A DNA stretch of 39,779 nt from Achromobacter denitrificans NBRC 15125. GTDB taxonomy: Bacteria; Pseudomonadota; Gammaproteobacteria; Burkholderiales; Burkholderiaceae_B. The position numbers were made by a program, and so were the translations under genes. The notes under the pieces were generated by a model. That model was not told the origin of the DNA. It worked only from the letters and a program-made list of their open reading frames with translations, and ran no database searches. Shown here piece by piece: positions 15,571-23,597 of the stretch (positions are counted from its first letter, which is position 1; each line of letters starts with the position of its first letter). The stretch covers positions 1-39,779 of the forward strand of contig NZ_BCTQ01000048.1 of the NCBI RefSeq assembly GCF_001571365.1, written 5' to 3'.

Positions 15571-16659
15571 CTAATCCCGCGGCCGCGTGCCTTCGTAGGC
15601 GTCCTGCAGCAGCGCCCGCAAGGCGGCGCGCTCCAGCGGACGGGGGTTCGGATACGGGGTCTTCAGGGCGATGTCGCAGGCGACGTCCAGGTCGGCTTCG
15701 CGCAGGCCGATGTCGCGCAGCGCGGTGGGCGCGCCCAGCGACCGGGCCAGGTCGAACATACCTTGCGCGGCATGGGCGGCGCCCAGCGCCTCGGCGATGC
15801 GCGCCATGGCCCGCGGCGCCGCCGGCGCGTTGTAGGCCAGGGCGTGCGGCAGCACGACGGTATGCGTTTCGGCATGCGGCAGGTTGAAGCTGCCGCCCAG
15901 CGTGTGGCAGAGCTTGTGGTGCAGGGCCATGCCGACGCTGCCCAGCACCGTGCCGCAGAGCCAGGCGCCGTAGAGCGCGTCGCTGCGCGCCGGCCGCAGC
16001 GCGTCGCCCTCGGCGCCGCCGGCGATGACGGGCAGGGCGCGCGCCAGCGCCCGGATCCCTTCCTGCGCCATGAGGTCCATGATGGGGTTGCCGTCGGCCG
16101 CGTACAGGCCCTCGGCCGCGTGCGCGATGGCGTTGATGCCGCTGGTCACGCTCATGGCCGCCGGCAGCGACAGGCTCAGTTCGGGGTCGTAGATCACGCT
16201 GCGCGGCAGCACCCGGTCGTCCTTGCCGGTCTTCTTCAGGCCCGCCTCGGTGATGCCGTAGATCGGCGTCATCTCGGAGCCCGCGTAGGTGGTGGGCACC
16301 GCGATGACGGGCAGGCCCGAGTCCAGGGCGATGGCCTTGCCCAGGCCGATGGTGGATCCGCCGCCCACGGCCACGGCGCAGTCGGCGCCGAGCTCGCTGG
16401 CGACCTGCCGGGCCTGGCGCGCGGTCTCGATGGGCACGTGCATCACGGCCTGGTCGAAAATGCCGGCCACGCGCGCCGCGCCCAGCAGCGCGGCGACCTG
16501 CTCCGCCTGGGCGCGCTGCGGCGGGGTGCAGAGCACCAGGGCGCGCCGCAGGCCCAGCGCGTCGAGCTCGGCCGCCAGGCCGCCCAGGCTGCCCGGTCCG
16601 AAGACCACGCGCTGCGCGCGGCTGGTGTAGATGAAGGAAGCCATGGCGTTCGCGGTCAT
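15571..16659 (-). CDS. Maleylacetate reductase (iron-containing alcohol dehydrogenase superfamily)
   Basis: A 362-residue protein with the maleylacetate reductase pattern: nucleotide-binding GGGSTIGLGKAIAL, PTTYAGSEMTPIYGIT, and the histidine-rich segment GMALHHKLCHTLGGSFNLPHAETHTVVLPHALAYN (by its ends). These enzymes reduce maleylacetate to 3-oxoadipate with NAD(P)H in the lower pathways for resorcinol, hydroxyquinol and chloroaromatics. The start at 16659 overlaps the Bug stop as ATGA; MASF at 16644 is an alternative. No intradiol dioxygenase is nearby, so the upper pathway must lie elsewhere. It forms a two-gene unit with the Bug receptor, divergent from lysR. Confidence 0.88.
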   Translation of the reverse strand: MTANAMASFIYTSRAQRVVFGPGSLGGLAAELDALGLRRALVLCTPPQRAQAEQVAALLGAARVAGIFDQAVMHVPIETARQARQVASELGADCAVAVGGGSTIGLGKAIALDSGLPVIAVPTTYAGSEMTPIYGITEAGLKKTGKDDRVLPRSVIYDPELSLSLPAAMSVTSGINAIAHAAEGLYAADGNPIMDLMAQEGIRALARALPVIAGGAEGDALRPARSDALYGAWLCGTVLGSVGMALHHKLCHTLGGSFNLPHAETHTVVLPHALAYNAPAAPRAMARIAEALGAAHAAQGMFDLARSLGAPTALRDIGLREADLDVACDIALKTPYPNPRPLERAALRALLQDAYEGTRPRD

Positions 16660-17642
16660 TGCGTAACGATTCCTCGGGTTTTGATGAGCTGGCCCCAGCG
16701 CTCGGATTCGGCGCGCACCAGCGTGTTCATGTCCGCGCGGCCGCCGGCCACCACTTCGAAGCCGGCCGCCGTGATGCGGCCCGACACGGCCGGATCGCGC
16801 AGCGTGGCGATCGTGGCCGATTCCAGCTTGTCCAGGACCGCCGGGGGCGTCTGGGCCGGCGCCACCATGCCCACCCAGGAGTAGATCTCGAAGCCCGGGT
16901 AGGTTTCGGCGATGGCGGGCACGTCGGGCAGGGCCGCCACGCGCTTGGGCGCGGTGACCGCCAGCGCGCGCAGCTTGCCGCTCTGGATGTGGGGCAGCAC
17001 CAGCGGCAGGCTGGCGATGATGGAATCCACGTGGCCGCCCATCAGGTCGGACAGGGCCGGGCCGCCGCCGCGGTACGGCGTATGGATGCCGCTGGTGCCC
17101 GCCTGCTGGTGGAACAGCTCGGCTGCCAGGTGGTTGGAGCTGCCGGCGCCCACCGAGGCGAACGAGACGTCGCCTTTCTTCGCGGCCGAGACGTAGTCGG
17201 CCAGCGTCTGGTAGGGGCCGCTGCCCGTCACCGCCAGCACCATGGGCGAACGCACCATGTAGGAGACGCCGGTGAGGTCGCGCTCGGTCACGTAGGACAG
17301 CTTGGGGTGGATGAGCTGTTCGGTGGCGTAGGAATCGAACACCATCTCCACCGTGTAGCCGTCGGCCGGCGCCTTGGCCACCAGCGCCGTGCCGATGGTG
17401 CCGCCGGCGCCGCCGCGGTTGTCGATGACCACCGGCTGCCCCAGCTTCTCCTGCAGCGATTGCTGCACCTGGCGGGCCACGTTGTCCACCGTGCCGCCCG
17501 CCGCGAACGGCACGACCACGGTAACGGGCTTGCTGGGATAGGACTGCGCCGCGGCCGGGCCGGCGGCCCAGGCGGAAGCCGCCAGGGCGGCGCCCGCCAG
17601 CAGGGCGAGGGGCTTGCGGCGAAGGTCGGTGTATCGGGGCAT
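16656..17642 (-). CDS. Bug-family periplasmic solute-binding receptor
   Basis: A 328-residue secreted receptor. The signal peptide ends near AGPAAAQSYP (about residue 33). The Bug signature is YPSKPVTVVVPFAAGGTVDNVARQV, then VVIDNRGGAGGTIG and AKAPADGYTVEM. It is translationally coupled to the maleylacetate reductase by an ATGA overlap at 16656-16659. This suggests the ligand is an aromatic acid or a ring-cleavage-type dicarboxylate, though that is inference. No TctAB membrane genes are present. It starts 157 bases from the divergent lysR, which probably activates it. Confidence 0.93.
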   Translation of the reverse strand: MPRYTDLRRKPLALLAGAALAASAWAAGPAAAQSYPSKPVTVVVPFAAGGTVDNVARQVQQSLQEKLGQPVVIDNRGGAGGTIGTALVAKAPADGYTVEMVFDSYATEQLIHPKLSYVTERDLTGVSYMVRSPMVLAVTGSGPYQTLADYVSAAKKGDVSFASVGAGSSNHLAAELFHQQAGTSGIHTPYRGGGPALSDLMGGHVDSIIASLPLVLPHIQSGKLRALAVTAPKRVAALPDVPAIAETYPGFEIYSWVGMVAPAQTPPAVLDKLESATIATLRDPAVSGRITAAGFEVVAGGRADMNTLVRAESERWGQLIKTRGIVTQ

Positions 17643-17714
17643 GAAGTCTCCTGGGCGTATTGTCGTCGTTATGGCGGCTGCCGGAACCGGGCGATCTTTG
17701 TGTAAATTGCCAAG

Positions 17715-17728
17715 GTGCAGCCATGCAC
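17715..17728. promoter_or_regulatory. Candidate LysR-type operator
   Basis: The inverted repeat GTGCA-GCCA-TGCAC lies in the 157-base gap between the divergent Bug gene and lysR. LysR-type regulators usually bind a short interrupted dyad in such a gap and control both directions. The site is short and I found no clear second activation site, so this is tentative. Confidence 0.4.
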
Positions 17729-17799
17729 GCTATCGTAAGTGCCAACGCCCGCAGGAAAGCAGGCGCCGAACGCCAAACCCTTTTGCGCTGCGTGCACAA

Positions 17800-18762
17800 A
17801 TGAAAACCGTCAAATTCGCCGAAAGCCTCTCGATCTTCGTGGACGTCGCCCGCGCGCAGAGTTTTTCCGAGGTGGCCCGCCGCCGCGGCATGGTGGCGTC
17901 GTCCGTGGCGCGCCAGATCGGCGCGCTGGAAACCGAGCTGCAGGTGCCGCTGTTCGTGCGTTCCACCCGCGCCCTGGTGCCGACCGAGGCCGGCGAGGTG
18001 CTGTACGAGCGGGCCGTGAAGATCCTGCACGACATGACCGAGGCCCGCTCCGAGGTCATTTCGCTGGAGCAGACCGTGCAGGGCCTCCTGCGCGTGAGCT
18101 GCCTGCCCGCCTTCGCGCGGCGCTACGTGGTGCCCATCCTGCAGCCGCTGGCCGAGCGCCATCCGCATTTGCGCGTGGAGCTGGAGCTGACCGAGCGCGT
18201 GGTGGACCCCGTGGTGGAGCGCATGGACGTGGTGGTGCGCGTGGGGCAGCAGCCCGACAGCAGCCTGATCGGCCAGCGCATCGGCAGCCATCGCTACCTG
18301 ATCTGCGCCGCGCCTTCGTACCTGGAGCGCCACGGCGTGCCGCGCACGCTGGCGGACCTGTCGCGCCATCGCCTGATCGACCGGCGCCACAGCACCAGCG
18401 TGCGCGGCTGGCGCGAACTGGGCGACGGCCAGTGGGCGCAGGACGCCAGGTTTGCCCTGGAGTGCGACGATTGCGACGCGCGGCGCCATGCCGCGCTGGA
18501 AGGGCTGGGCATCGCGCTGATGCCGAATTGGTCGGCCGGCCTGGATATCGGCGCCGGCCGCCTGGTGCAGCTGACGCTGCAGGATGCCAGCCCCGCGCCG
18601 GACAGCGGCATCTATCTGTTGCGCGCCATGCCGCGCGCCAACGCCCGCATCCGCGCCTTCACCGAGCAGTTGCGGCGGCACGTGGGCTCGCCGTCGGTCT
18701 GGGATGTCGCCATGGAGTCCGCGTCGCAGTCCAGGCGCGCCGTGGCCGCGGCCACGGCGTAG
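17800..18762 (+). CDS. LysR-family transcriptional regulator
   Basis: A 320-residue regulator. The N-terminal winged helix spans about residues 7-65 (FAESLSIFVDVARAQSFSEVARRRGMVASSVARQIGALETELQVPLFVRSTRALVPTEAG, given by its ends), the classic LysR pattern. The periplasmic-binding-like effector domain begins with GLLRVSCLPAFARRYVVPIL. The ATG at 17800 gives the standard N-terminus; the frame is open upstream to 17614 but those residues are not LysR-like. It is divergent from the Bug / maleylacetate-reductase unit and probably controls it in response to an aromatic acid or its intermediate. Confidence 0.92.
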   Translation: MKTVKFAESLSIFVDVARAQSFSEVARRRGMVASSVARQIGALETELQVPLFVRSTRALVPTEAGEVLYERAVKILHDMTEARSEVISLEQTVQGLLRVSCLPAFARRYVVPILQPLAERHPHLRVELELTERVVDPVVERMDVVVRVGQQPDSSLIGQRIGSHRYLICAAPSYLERHGVPRTLADLSRHRLIDRRHSTSVRGWRELGDGQWAQDARFALECDDCDARRHAALEGLGIALMPNWSAGLDIGAGRLVQLTLQDASPAPDSGIYLLRAMPRANARIRAFTEQLRRHVGSPSVWDVAMESASQSRRAVAAATA

Positions 18763-18767
18763 GGGCG

Positions 18768-18793
18768 GGTCTTGAACCCGGGTCTTGAACCCG
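18768..18793. repeat. 13-base perfect tandem duplication
   Basis: GGTCTTGAACCCG occurs twice back to back just after the lysR stop (18760-18762) and before the end of the dUTPase gene. It lies between two convergent genes and has no coding effect. It is probably a recent slippage event. Confidence 0.85.
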
Positions 18794-18797
18794 GGCC

Positions 18798-19472
18798 TCA
18801 GAGCCGGGCGTAAGCCTGTTCCAGCCGTTCCTGGATCTGGTCGGCGAAATCGGCCTGGGCCGGGTCCAGCGCGGCCATCAGGCGGGCCAGCACGACGTTG
18901 TCTTCCTCGCCGTTCCAGATCTTGACGTAGGTGCCTTCCTTGTAGCCGTGGCGCTGGCGGAAGAGGTTCAGCACGTTCTTGGACACGTACTGGGTGTAGG
19001 CATCGTTCCAGCTCATGTCGCAGGCCGTCATGGTCTGTTCCAGCACCTTGAAGCTGGCGCGTCCGCACACGGCCAGGCCGCCGATCAGTTCCAGCAGCTC
19101 GGGCACGTTCAGCGCGTCCAGCGCGTAGGCCTTGCCGTCCAGCGTGACCGACGCGGGCGTCGCCAGGTCGGCGACCAGCGCCTCGGCGGCGCCGGCGGTG
19201 CTGCCGCCGGCTTCGACGATGGTGTGCGAAAGATAGAAGTGCAGGATGTCCACCAGTTCCATCTGGACCTGGGGCAGGTCGATGGTCTGCTTCTTCCACC
19301 ACTTCCAGCCGTAGTGCTCCAGCGCCTCGGCGGATTCGACGAAGGCGGCGCGCAGGAAGCGCGCCCCGCCGTTGACCCAGTCCGGATTGATCATGGTGTT
19401 CAAGTGGTCCTGCAACTTGAGCATCGTGGCCGCCTGGGCCTGGTTCAATCCGACAACGTTATTCACTTTCAC
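18798..19472 (-). CDS. Dimeric dUTP diphosphatase (MazG-superfamily all-alpha dUTPase)
   Basis: A 224-residue all-helical NTP pyrophosphohydrolase. The metal-binding signature ExxE...ExxD is visible as E46/E49 in ESAEALEHYGWKWWK and E72/D75 in QMELVDILHF. The tryptophan-rich GWKWWK segment and the later NGEEDN/YKEGTYVKIWNG motif match dimeric dUTPases rather than the trimeric Dut fold. It hydrolyses dUTP to dUMP, keeping uracil out of DNA and supplying dTMP synthesis. It lies downstream of the Pro/Ala-rich membrane protein and DedA on the same strand with a 70-base gap, so cotranscription is possible but not shown. Confidence 0.9.
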   Translation of the reverse strand: MKVNNVVGLNQAQAATMLKLQDHLNTMINPDWVNGGARFLRAAFVESAEALEHYGWKWWKKQTIDLPQVQMELVDILHFYLSHTIVEAGGSTAGAAEALVADLATPASVTLDGKAYALDALNVPELLELIGGLAVCGRASFKVLEQTMTACDMSWNDAYTQYVSKNVLNLFRQRHGYKEGTYVKIWNGEEDNVVLARLMAALDPAQADFADQIQERLEQAYARL

Positions 19473-19542
19473 TCCGGGTTTGGTGGGGTCTTTGCGACTG
19501 CGGCGGAAATGTTAGCACCATTGCCCGGGCGCGCCGGCGGCC

Positions 19543-20079
19543 TCAGGCGCCGCCGTCCTTGCGGTAGGACGAGCGCTTGAGCGGCGGCAGTTTCCCCAGG
19601 GGCGCGCCGCGCGGATTGCGCGCGCCGCGGGCGGCCTTGAACAGCATGAACGCGAAGAACGCCAGGAAGAGGGCGGGCATCAGCTCGTCCAGGTCGGCGC
19701 GCCGGTTGACCAGCACGTCCACCGCGATGCGCACCGCGGCCCAGCCGGCCAGCACCCCCGCGACCGTCAGGACGATGCCGATCTTGCGCTGGCGGGCGCG
19801 GCGCGCGAGCGATTCCGCGCCCGGGTCTTCCTGGCCCGGGGCGGGCGCGGCAGAGGGGGAGGCGGCCGGGGCGGGCCGGGACGACGGGGCCGACTTGCCC
19901 CAGGGCGCGGTGGACAGCGGCTCCGCGGAGGCGGGCGCCGGGGGCGGCGCGGCATCGGGCGCCCGCCTGGCGGCTTCGCGCTTGGGCGGCACCTTGCCGG
20001 GCGTGGTGCCGCCGGCGCGGGTCAGATTCTCGATATAGCGCGCGAAATCGCCGTCCTTCGGCTCCGCATCTATGGCCAT
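19543..20079 (-). CDS. Pro/Ala-rich protein with two C-terminal membrane segments, unknown function
   Basis: I do not recognise the family. The 178-residue product starts with a charged segment (DAEPKDGDFARYIENLTRAGG). A long low-complexity Pro/Ala/Ser stretch (about residues 28-88) follows, then a basic anchor (LARRARQRK). Two hydrophobic helices come next (IGIVLTVAGVLAGWAAVRIAV and LMPALFLAFFAFMLFKAA), and the tail is Arg/Lys-rich. This looks like an inner-membrane protein with a disordered cytoplasmic arm. It starts 17 bases after the DedA gene and is probably cotranscribed with it. An upstream in-frame ATG would overlap the DedA gene and was not used. Confidence 0.75.
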   Translation of the reverse strand: MAIDAEPKDGDFARYIENLTRAGGTTPGKVPPKREAARRAPDAAPPPAPASAEPLSTAPWGKSAPSSRPAPAASPSAAPAPGQEDPGAESLARRARQRKIGIVLTVAGVLAGWAAVRIAVDVLVNRRADLDELMPALFLAFFAFMLFKAARGARNPRGAPLGKLPPLKRSSYRKDGGA

Positions 20080-20096
20080 TCCCTTCTCTCTCCGGT

Positions 20097-20735
20097 TCAG
20101 TTGCCGCGGCGTTGGCGCGCCGGCACGCGGCGTTTGCGCAGCATCGCTATCAGCAGACCGCATCCTAGCAGCACGGAGAGCCCCGCGCCGATCATCATGG
20201 CGATCTGTTGCGCATTATCGGCCGCGCCCAGGCTGCGCGCGGTGATATAGCCCGGCGCCAGCATCAGCGGCATCCAGAGGATGGCGGACGTCACGTTGGC
20301 CAGCTGGAAGCGGCCTTGCGCCATGCCCATGACGCCCGCGACGGTGGGGATGGTGGAACGGATGGGGCCCAGGAAGCGGCCGATCAGCACCGAGGCGAAG
20401 CCGTAGCGGTAGAAAAACAGCCGCGCGCGCGCCACGCCGGTGCGCTGTTGCTTGAGCGGCCAGCGGCGCAGCACGCTCGGCCCCGCCCAGCGGCCCAGCC
20501 AGTACGACAGCGCATCGCCCACGATGGCGCCGGCGATGCCCCACACGAGGACGCTCCAGGGGCTCAGCGTGCCGGCGCCGATGAGGCCGCCGGTCAGCAG
20601 CATCAGGGCGGTGGCGGGGATGAACAGGCCCAGCAGCACCATGGACTCGCCCAGGGTCAGCAGGAAGGTGATCGGCCCGGCCCACGCCTGGTTGGTCTCG
20701 ATGAAGAGGGCGATCTGGTCGATGTAATGGTCCAT
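20097..20735 (-). CDS. DedA-family inner-membrane protein
   Basis: A 212-residue membrane protein of the DedA/SNARE-associated family (also called the VTT domain), whose members flip or scramble lipid carriers across the inner membrane. Typical segments are GESMVLLGLFIPATALMLLTGGL near residue 29, the GDALSYWLGRWAG motif, and the conserved FYRYGFASVLIGRFLGPIRSTIPTVAGVMGM (by its ends), with the Gly/Arg/Pro residues considered functional. It is the first gene of a same-strand series (DedA, Pro/Ala-rich protein, dUTPase) and is divergent from the YdjM-type gene at 20842. Confidence 0.92.
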   Translation of the reverse strand: MDHYIDQIALFIETNQAWAGPITFLLTLGESMVLLGLFIPATALMLLTGGLIGAGTLSPWSVLVWGIAGAIVGDALSYWLGRWAGPSVLRRWPLKQQRTGVARARLFFYRYGFASVLIGRFLGPIRSTIPTVAGVMGMAQGRFQLANVTSAILWMPLMLAPGYITARSLGAADNAQQIAMMIGAGLSVLLGCGLLIAMLRKRRVPARQRRGN

Positions 20736-20841
20736 ACGCGGAAAGTTGAAAATCAGCTGAATGCAATCAGGTATCTTAACGCCTGCATGGGCGGGCGCGC
20801 AGGGCGTAGTCCGTCCGGTTGAAGCTTATCGTCGGGGAAAT

Positions 20842-21882
20842 ATGGATTCGGTTACGCAAGCGGTGCTGGGCGCCGGAATACAGGGCGCGCTGATGGGGCG
20901 CTTCCAGGGGCGGCGGGCGCTCATCTACGGCGCGGCGCTGGCCACGGTGCCGGATCTGGACGTCCTGATGAGCTATCCCGACCCGGTGTCGCTCATGACC
21001 TACCACCGCGGGTTTTCGCACTCGGTCTTCGTCCTGACCGGCCTGGCCGCCTTGCTGGCGTGGCTGATCCGCAAATACTGGCCGCAGGCGCCCTACGGGG
21101 GGCGGCGCCTGTTCCTGACCTTATGGCTGGTACTGGTGACGCATCCCGTGCTGGACGCCTTCACGGTCTACGGCACGCAGCTGTTCTGGCCGCTGGCGCG
21201 CATACCGGAAAGCTGGTCCGCCATTTTCATCATCGATCCGGTCTATACCGTGCCGCTGCTGGCGGGCATGGTGTACGCCATCGCCGCCGGCATGACCCGG
21301 AACGCGCGCCGCCTGCTGGCCGCCGCGCTGGTGTTCAGCACCGCCTACCTGGGCTTCGGCCTGGCCGGCCGCTACGCCGCCGAGCACCGCGTGCGCGACG
21401 CGATGCAGGCCCAGGGCATCGCGGTCACCGAGCTGCGCGCCGTATCCATGCCCTTCAACACGCTGCTGTGGCGCGTCATCGCCAAGACGGCCGACGGCCA
21501 CTACTACGAATCGGTCAGCAGCCTGTTCGACCGCGCTCCGCCGGAATGGCTGCGCCAGCCCTTGAACCTGGACGTGGGCCAGGCGCTGGCGGGCGTGCCG
21601 CTGCATGAGCGGCTGCGCTGGTTCACGGACGACTGGCTGCGCTACGACGCGATCGGCGACGCCTTGGTCGTGACCGACCTGCGCATGGGCATCGCCGGGC
21701 ACTACACCTTCCGCTTCAAGATGGCGGAACGCGGCGCCGACGGCCAATGGCACGCCGTGACGCCGCAGTCCTGGCCCAGCCCGCGCGGCGGCTGGGAAGA
21801 AATCACACTCGTGTTCGGACGCATCACGCATGCCGAGCCGCCATTGCCGCTGGCGCAGTGGTCCGAGCAATCCTTGCGCTAG
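20842..21882 (+). CDS. YdjM-type membrane-bound metal-dependent hydrolase (DUF457)
   Basis: A 346-residue protein of the DUF457/YdjM family. The N-terminal membrane domain holds the putative metal ligands: D38/D40 in TVPDLDVLMSY, and H55 and H60 in YHRGFSHS, with a further histidine in THPVLDAFTVYGTQLFWP. Four to five hydrophobic helices follow up to about residue 180. The C-terminal soluble part (about 190-346) has Trp-rich segments of unknown role. The family is predicted to hydrolyse a membrane-associated substrate, but none is established that I can name. The start at 20842 is preceded by GGGGAAAT, a weak ribosome site. Confidence 0.88.
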   Translation: MDSVTQAVLGAGIQGALMGRFQGRRALIYGAALATVPDLDVLMSYPDPVSLMTYHRGFSHSVFVLTGLAALLAWLIRKYWPQAPYGGRRLFLTLWLVLVTHPVLDAFTVYGTQLFWPLARIPESWSAIFIIDPVYTVPLLAGMVYAIAAGMTRNARRLLAAALVFSTAYLGFGLAGRYAAEHRVRDAMQAQGIAVTELRAVSMPFNTLLWRVIAKTADGHYYESVSSLFDRAPPEWLRQPLNLDVGQALAGVPLHERLRWFTDDWLRYDAIGDALVVTDLRMGIAGHYTFRFKMAERGADGQWHAVTPQSWPSPRGGWEEITLVFGRITHAEPPLPLAQWSEQSLR

Positions 21883-22180
21883 CAAGGGGAAACAGGCCGC
21901 GCGCCGCGATGAACATTCCAAGAACGGCCGCGGTCTTTACAGAGATTTATTGAATATAGAATTACTACTAACGTGATTTAGTTGCGTTCCTAAATACCTG
22001 AGTGCGGTCGATCCATACAGTGTCCATACCGCTGGAATTCGCACATGGCGCGCATGCCGTGGGCGTATTCCGGGGCCGTGGCACCCGGCAGTCCGGACCT
22101 TCCGCCAGCGTGCTGCGGACTTGCGGCCCGGCCTGCATCGGCAAGCGGGGGCCGCTCAACTCCAACTCAGGAATCGCAAC
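21883..22180 (+). promoter_or_regulatory. Fimbrial operon upstream region with RcsB-like dyad
   Basis: This 298-base gap has no gene. About 21930-22000 is AT-rich. The dyad ATTTAG (21976-21981) / CTAAAT (21990-21995), with an 8-base centre, contains TTCCTAAA at 21987-21994. That element resembles an RcsB half-site (TTCCTA). The same octamer recurs at 33604-33611, upstream of the tps genes and the RcsB-like regulator. TAGAAT at 21957-21962 could be a -10 element upstream of the dyad. Alternatively the dyad overlaps the -35 of an activated promoter with CATACA near 22014. I see no long C-tract of the kind used for phase variation in Bordetella fim promoters. Confidence 0.5.
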
Positions 22181-22780
22181 ATGAAACGCAGTCTCCTCGC
22201 ATCCCTTCTTTCCTCCGGCGCGTTGCTCGCCGCCCTGGCGCCCGCCGCTTCCCATGCCCAGGCGTTCGACGGCCAGATCCGCTTCACGGGCAAGGTCTCG
22301 CCCGGGACGTGCAAGGTCAACGGCCAGGCGGGCGGTCTCGGCAACATCACGAGCGTGGATCTCGGGACCTACAAGGTGGCCGACTTGGCCTCCACGGCGC
22401 TGAACGCCAAGGTGACCGCCAGCGAAAAGCCCTTCATCATCGAGCTGACCAATTGCGACTTCAAGGGCTCGGCCGCCATTGCGTTCGACCAGGTCGCCGC
22501 ACACATCAACCGGGCCAGCGGCAACCTGAAGATCAATACCACGCTGCCGGCGACCGGCTTGGAAATCGGCATCTGGAACACCGGCAACGGCAAGAGCCAC
22601 AAGGTCAACCTGGGCCACGCCGAGGCCGATGTGCAGAAGATCGACTTCGATCCGACCCACGCGACGACTCCCACGTTTGGCGGCAAGCTGGAATTTTTGG
22701 CCGCCTACGTCAAGGTGGATAGCACCATCACCAATGGCAGCGCGGGTTCCGATATCGGCTTCCTCGTCGCCTACCAGTAA
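22181..22780 (+). CDS. Type 1-like major fimbrial subunit (FimA family pilin)
   Basis: A 199-residue secreted pilin. The signal peptide ends around residue 26-28 (ASHAQA/FDG). The mature protein starts with GQIRFTGKVSPGTCKV and has the conserved disulfide pair C44 and C92 (ELTNCDFKG). It ends in VAYQ with the penultimate tyrosine typical of chaperone-usher pilins. The incomplete Ig fold would be completed by a donor strand from the next subunit. A CAGGAA site precedes the ATG. It is the first gene of a pilin, chaperone, usher, chaperone, adhesin operon and is presumably the main shaft subunit. Confidence 0.92.
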   Translation: MKRSLLASLLSSGALLAALAPAASHAQAFDGQIRFTGKVSPGTCKVNGQAGGLGNITSVDLGTYKVADLASTALNAKVTASEKPFIIELTNCDFKGSAAIAFDQVAAHINRASGNLKINTTLPATGLEIGIWNTGNGKSHKVNLGHAEADVQKIDFDPTHATTPTFGGKLEFLAAYVKVDSTITNGSAGSDIGFLVAYQ

Positions 22781-22805
22781 TCCGAAGGCAACAGGAGCCG
22801 ATGGC

Positions 22806-23546
22806 ATGACGCCCATGGTGCGTACCGTTATTCGTTTGCTGGCCATGGGCGTCGTGGCATGGGCCGCCGGCGCCGGCATGGCGCGGGCGGCCCTGGTCCT
22901 GGAAGGCACGCGCATCGTGTTTCCAGGCGATGCCAAGGATGTCTCCATCCGGGTCCGCAACGCTGGCGACGAACCGCTGCTGGTGCAGTCCTGGCTGGAC
23001 GACGGCAGGCCGAACGCCTCGCCCGACACGCTGGTCGTGCCGTTCCTGGTGTCGCCGGCGGTGACCCGGATCGAGCCGGCATCCAGCGGGGTGCTGCGGC
23101 TGTTCTACACCCGCCATCCCCTGCCGTCCGACCGGGAGTCCGTTTTTTATTTCAATGCGCTGGAAACGCCGCCCAGCAGCGGCAAGGAAAACGTCGTCGG
23201 CCTGAAATTCCGCACCCGGATCAAGCTGTTCTTCCGCCCGCCGGGCCTGCCGGGCCGAGTGGAGAACGCGCCGGCCAGCCTGCGGTGGTCGGCCGTCGCC
23301 GGCGGCGGATCGGTCGAGGTGCACAACCCGACGCCCTATTACGTGTCGTTGCTGTCGGTAGAAGTGGCGGCCAAGGGCGGCCGCCCCATCGGCGCGGGCA
23401 GCGGCATGGTGGCGCCCTACGGCAAGGAGCGCTTCAACCTTCCCGCGGGGACGCAGGCCGCCGCGAACCAGGCCGCGGTGCATTTCACGGTCATCAACGA
23501 TTACGGCGGCACGCAGGCGTTCGACAGCCCATTGCTGGCGCCTTGA
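22806..23546 (+). CDS. Periplasmic fimbrial chaperone (PapD/FimC family), first copy
   Basis: A 246-residue periplasmic protein with a signal peptide ending near GMARAALVLEG. The chaperone features are LEGTRIVFPGDAKDVSIRVRN (by its ends), RIEPASSGVLRLFYTRHPLPSDRESVFYFNALETPP and the domain-2 segment VHNPTPYYVSLLSVEV. The arginine and lysine positions that anchor the subunit C-terminus are in TRIVFPGDAKD and in FRTRIKLFFRP. It stabilises pilin subunits and delivers them to the usher. The ATG at 22806 follows AGGAG at 22793-22797; ATG at 22801 is out of frame. Confidence 0.92.
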   Translation: MTPMVRTVIRLLAMGVVAWAAGAGMARAALVLEGTRIVFPGDAKDVSIRVRNAGDEPLLVQSWLDDGRPNASPDTLVVPFLVSPAVTRIEPASSGVLRLFYTRHPLPSDRESVFYFNALETPPSSGKENVVGLKFRTRIKLFFRPPGLPGRVENAPASLRWSAVAGGGSVEVHNPTPYYVSLLSVEVAAKGGRPIGAGSGMVAPYGKERFNLPAGTQAAANQAAVHFTVINDYGGTQAFDSPLLAP

Positions 23547-23597
23547 CGGCCCGCAGGCCGGGCCTTTATTCATTCTTTTCATCTGGGATTCGAAACG

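Noticed and set aside
16660..19302. Large upstream extension of the maleylacetate reductase frame
   Set aside because: The frame crosses the Bug gene, lysR and part of the dUTPase in shadow frames. The ATGA-coupled start at 16659 matches the family N-terminus.
21883..22180. Phase-variable poly-C fimbrial promoter as in Bordetella fim2/fim3
   Set aside because: No run of cytosines of the required length is present upstream of the pilin gene.
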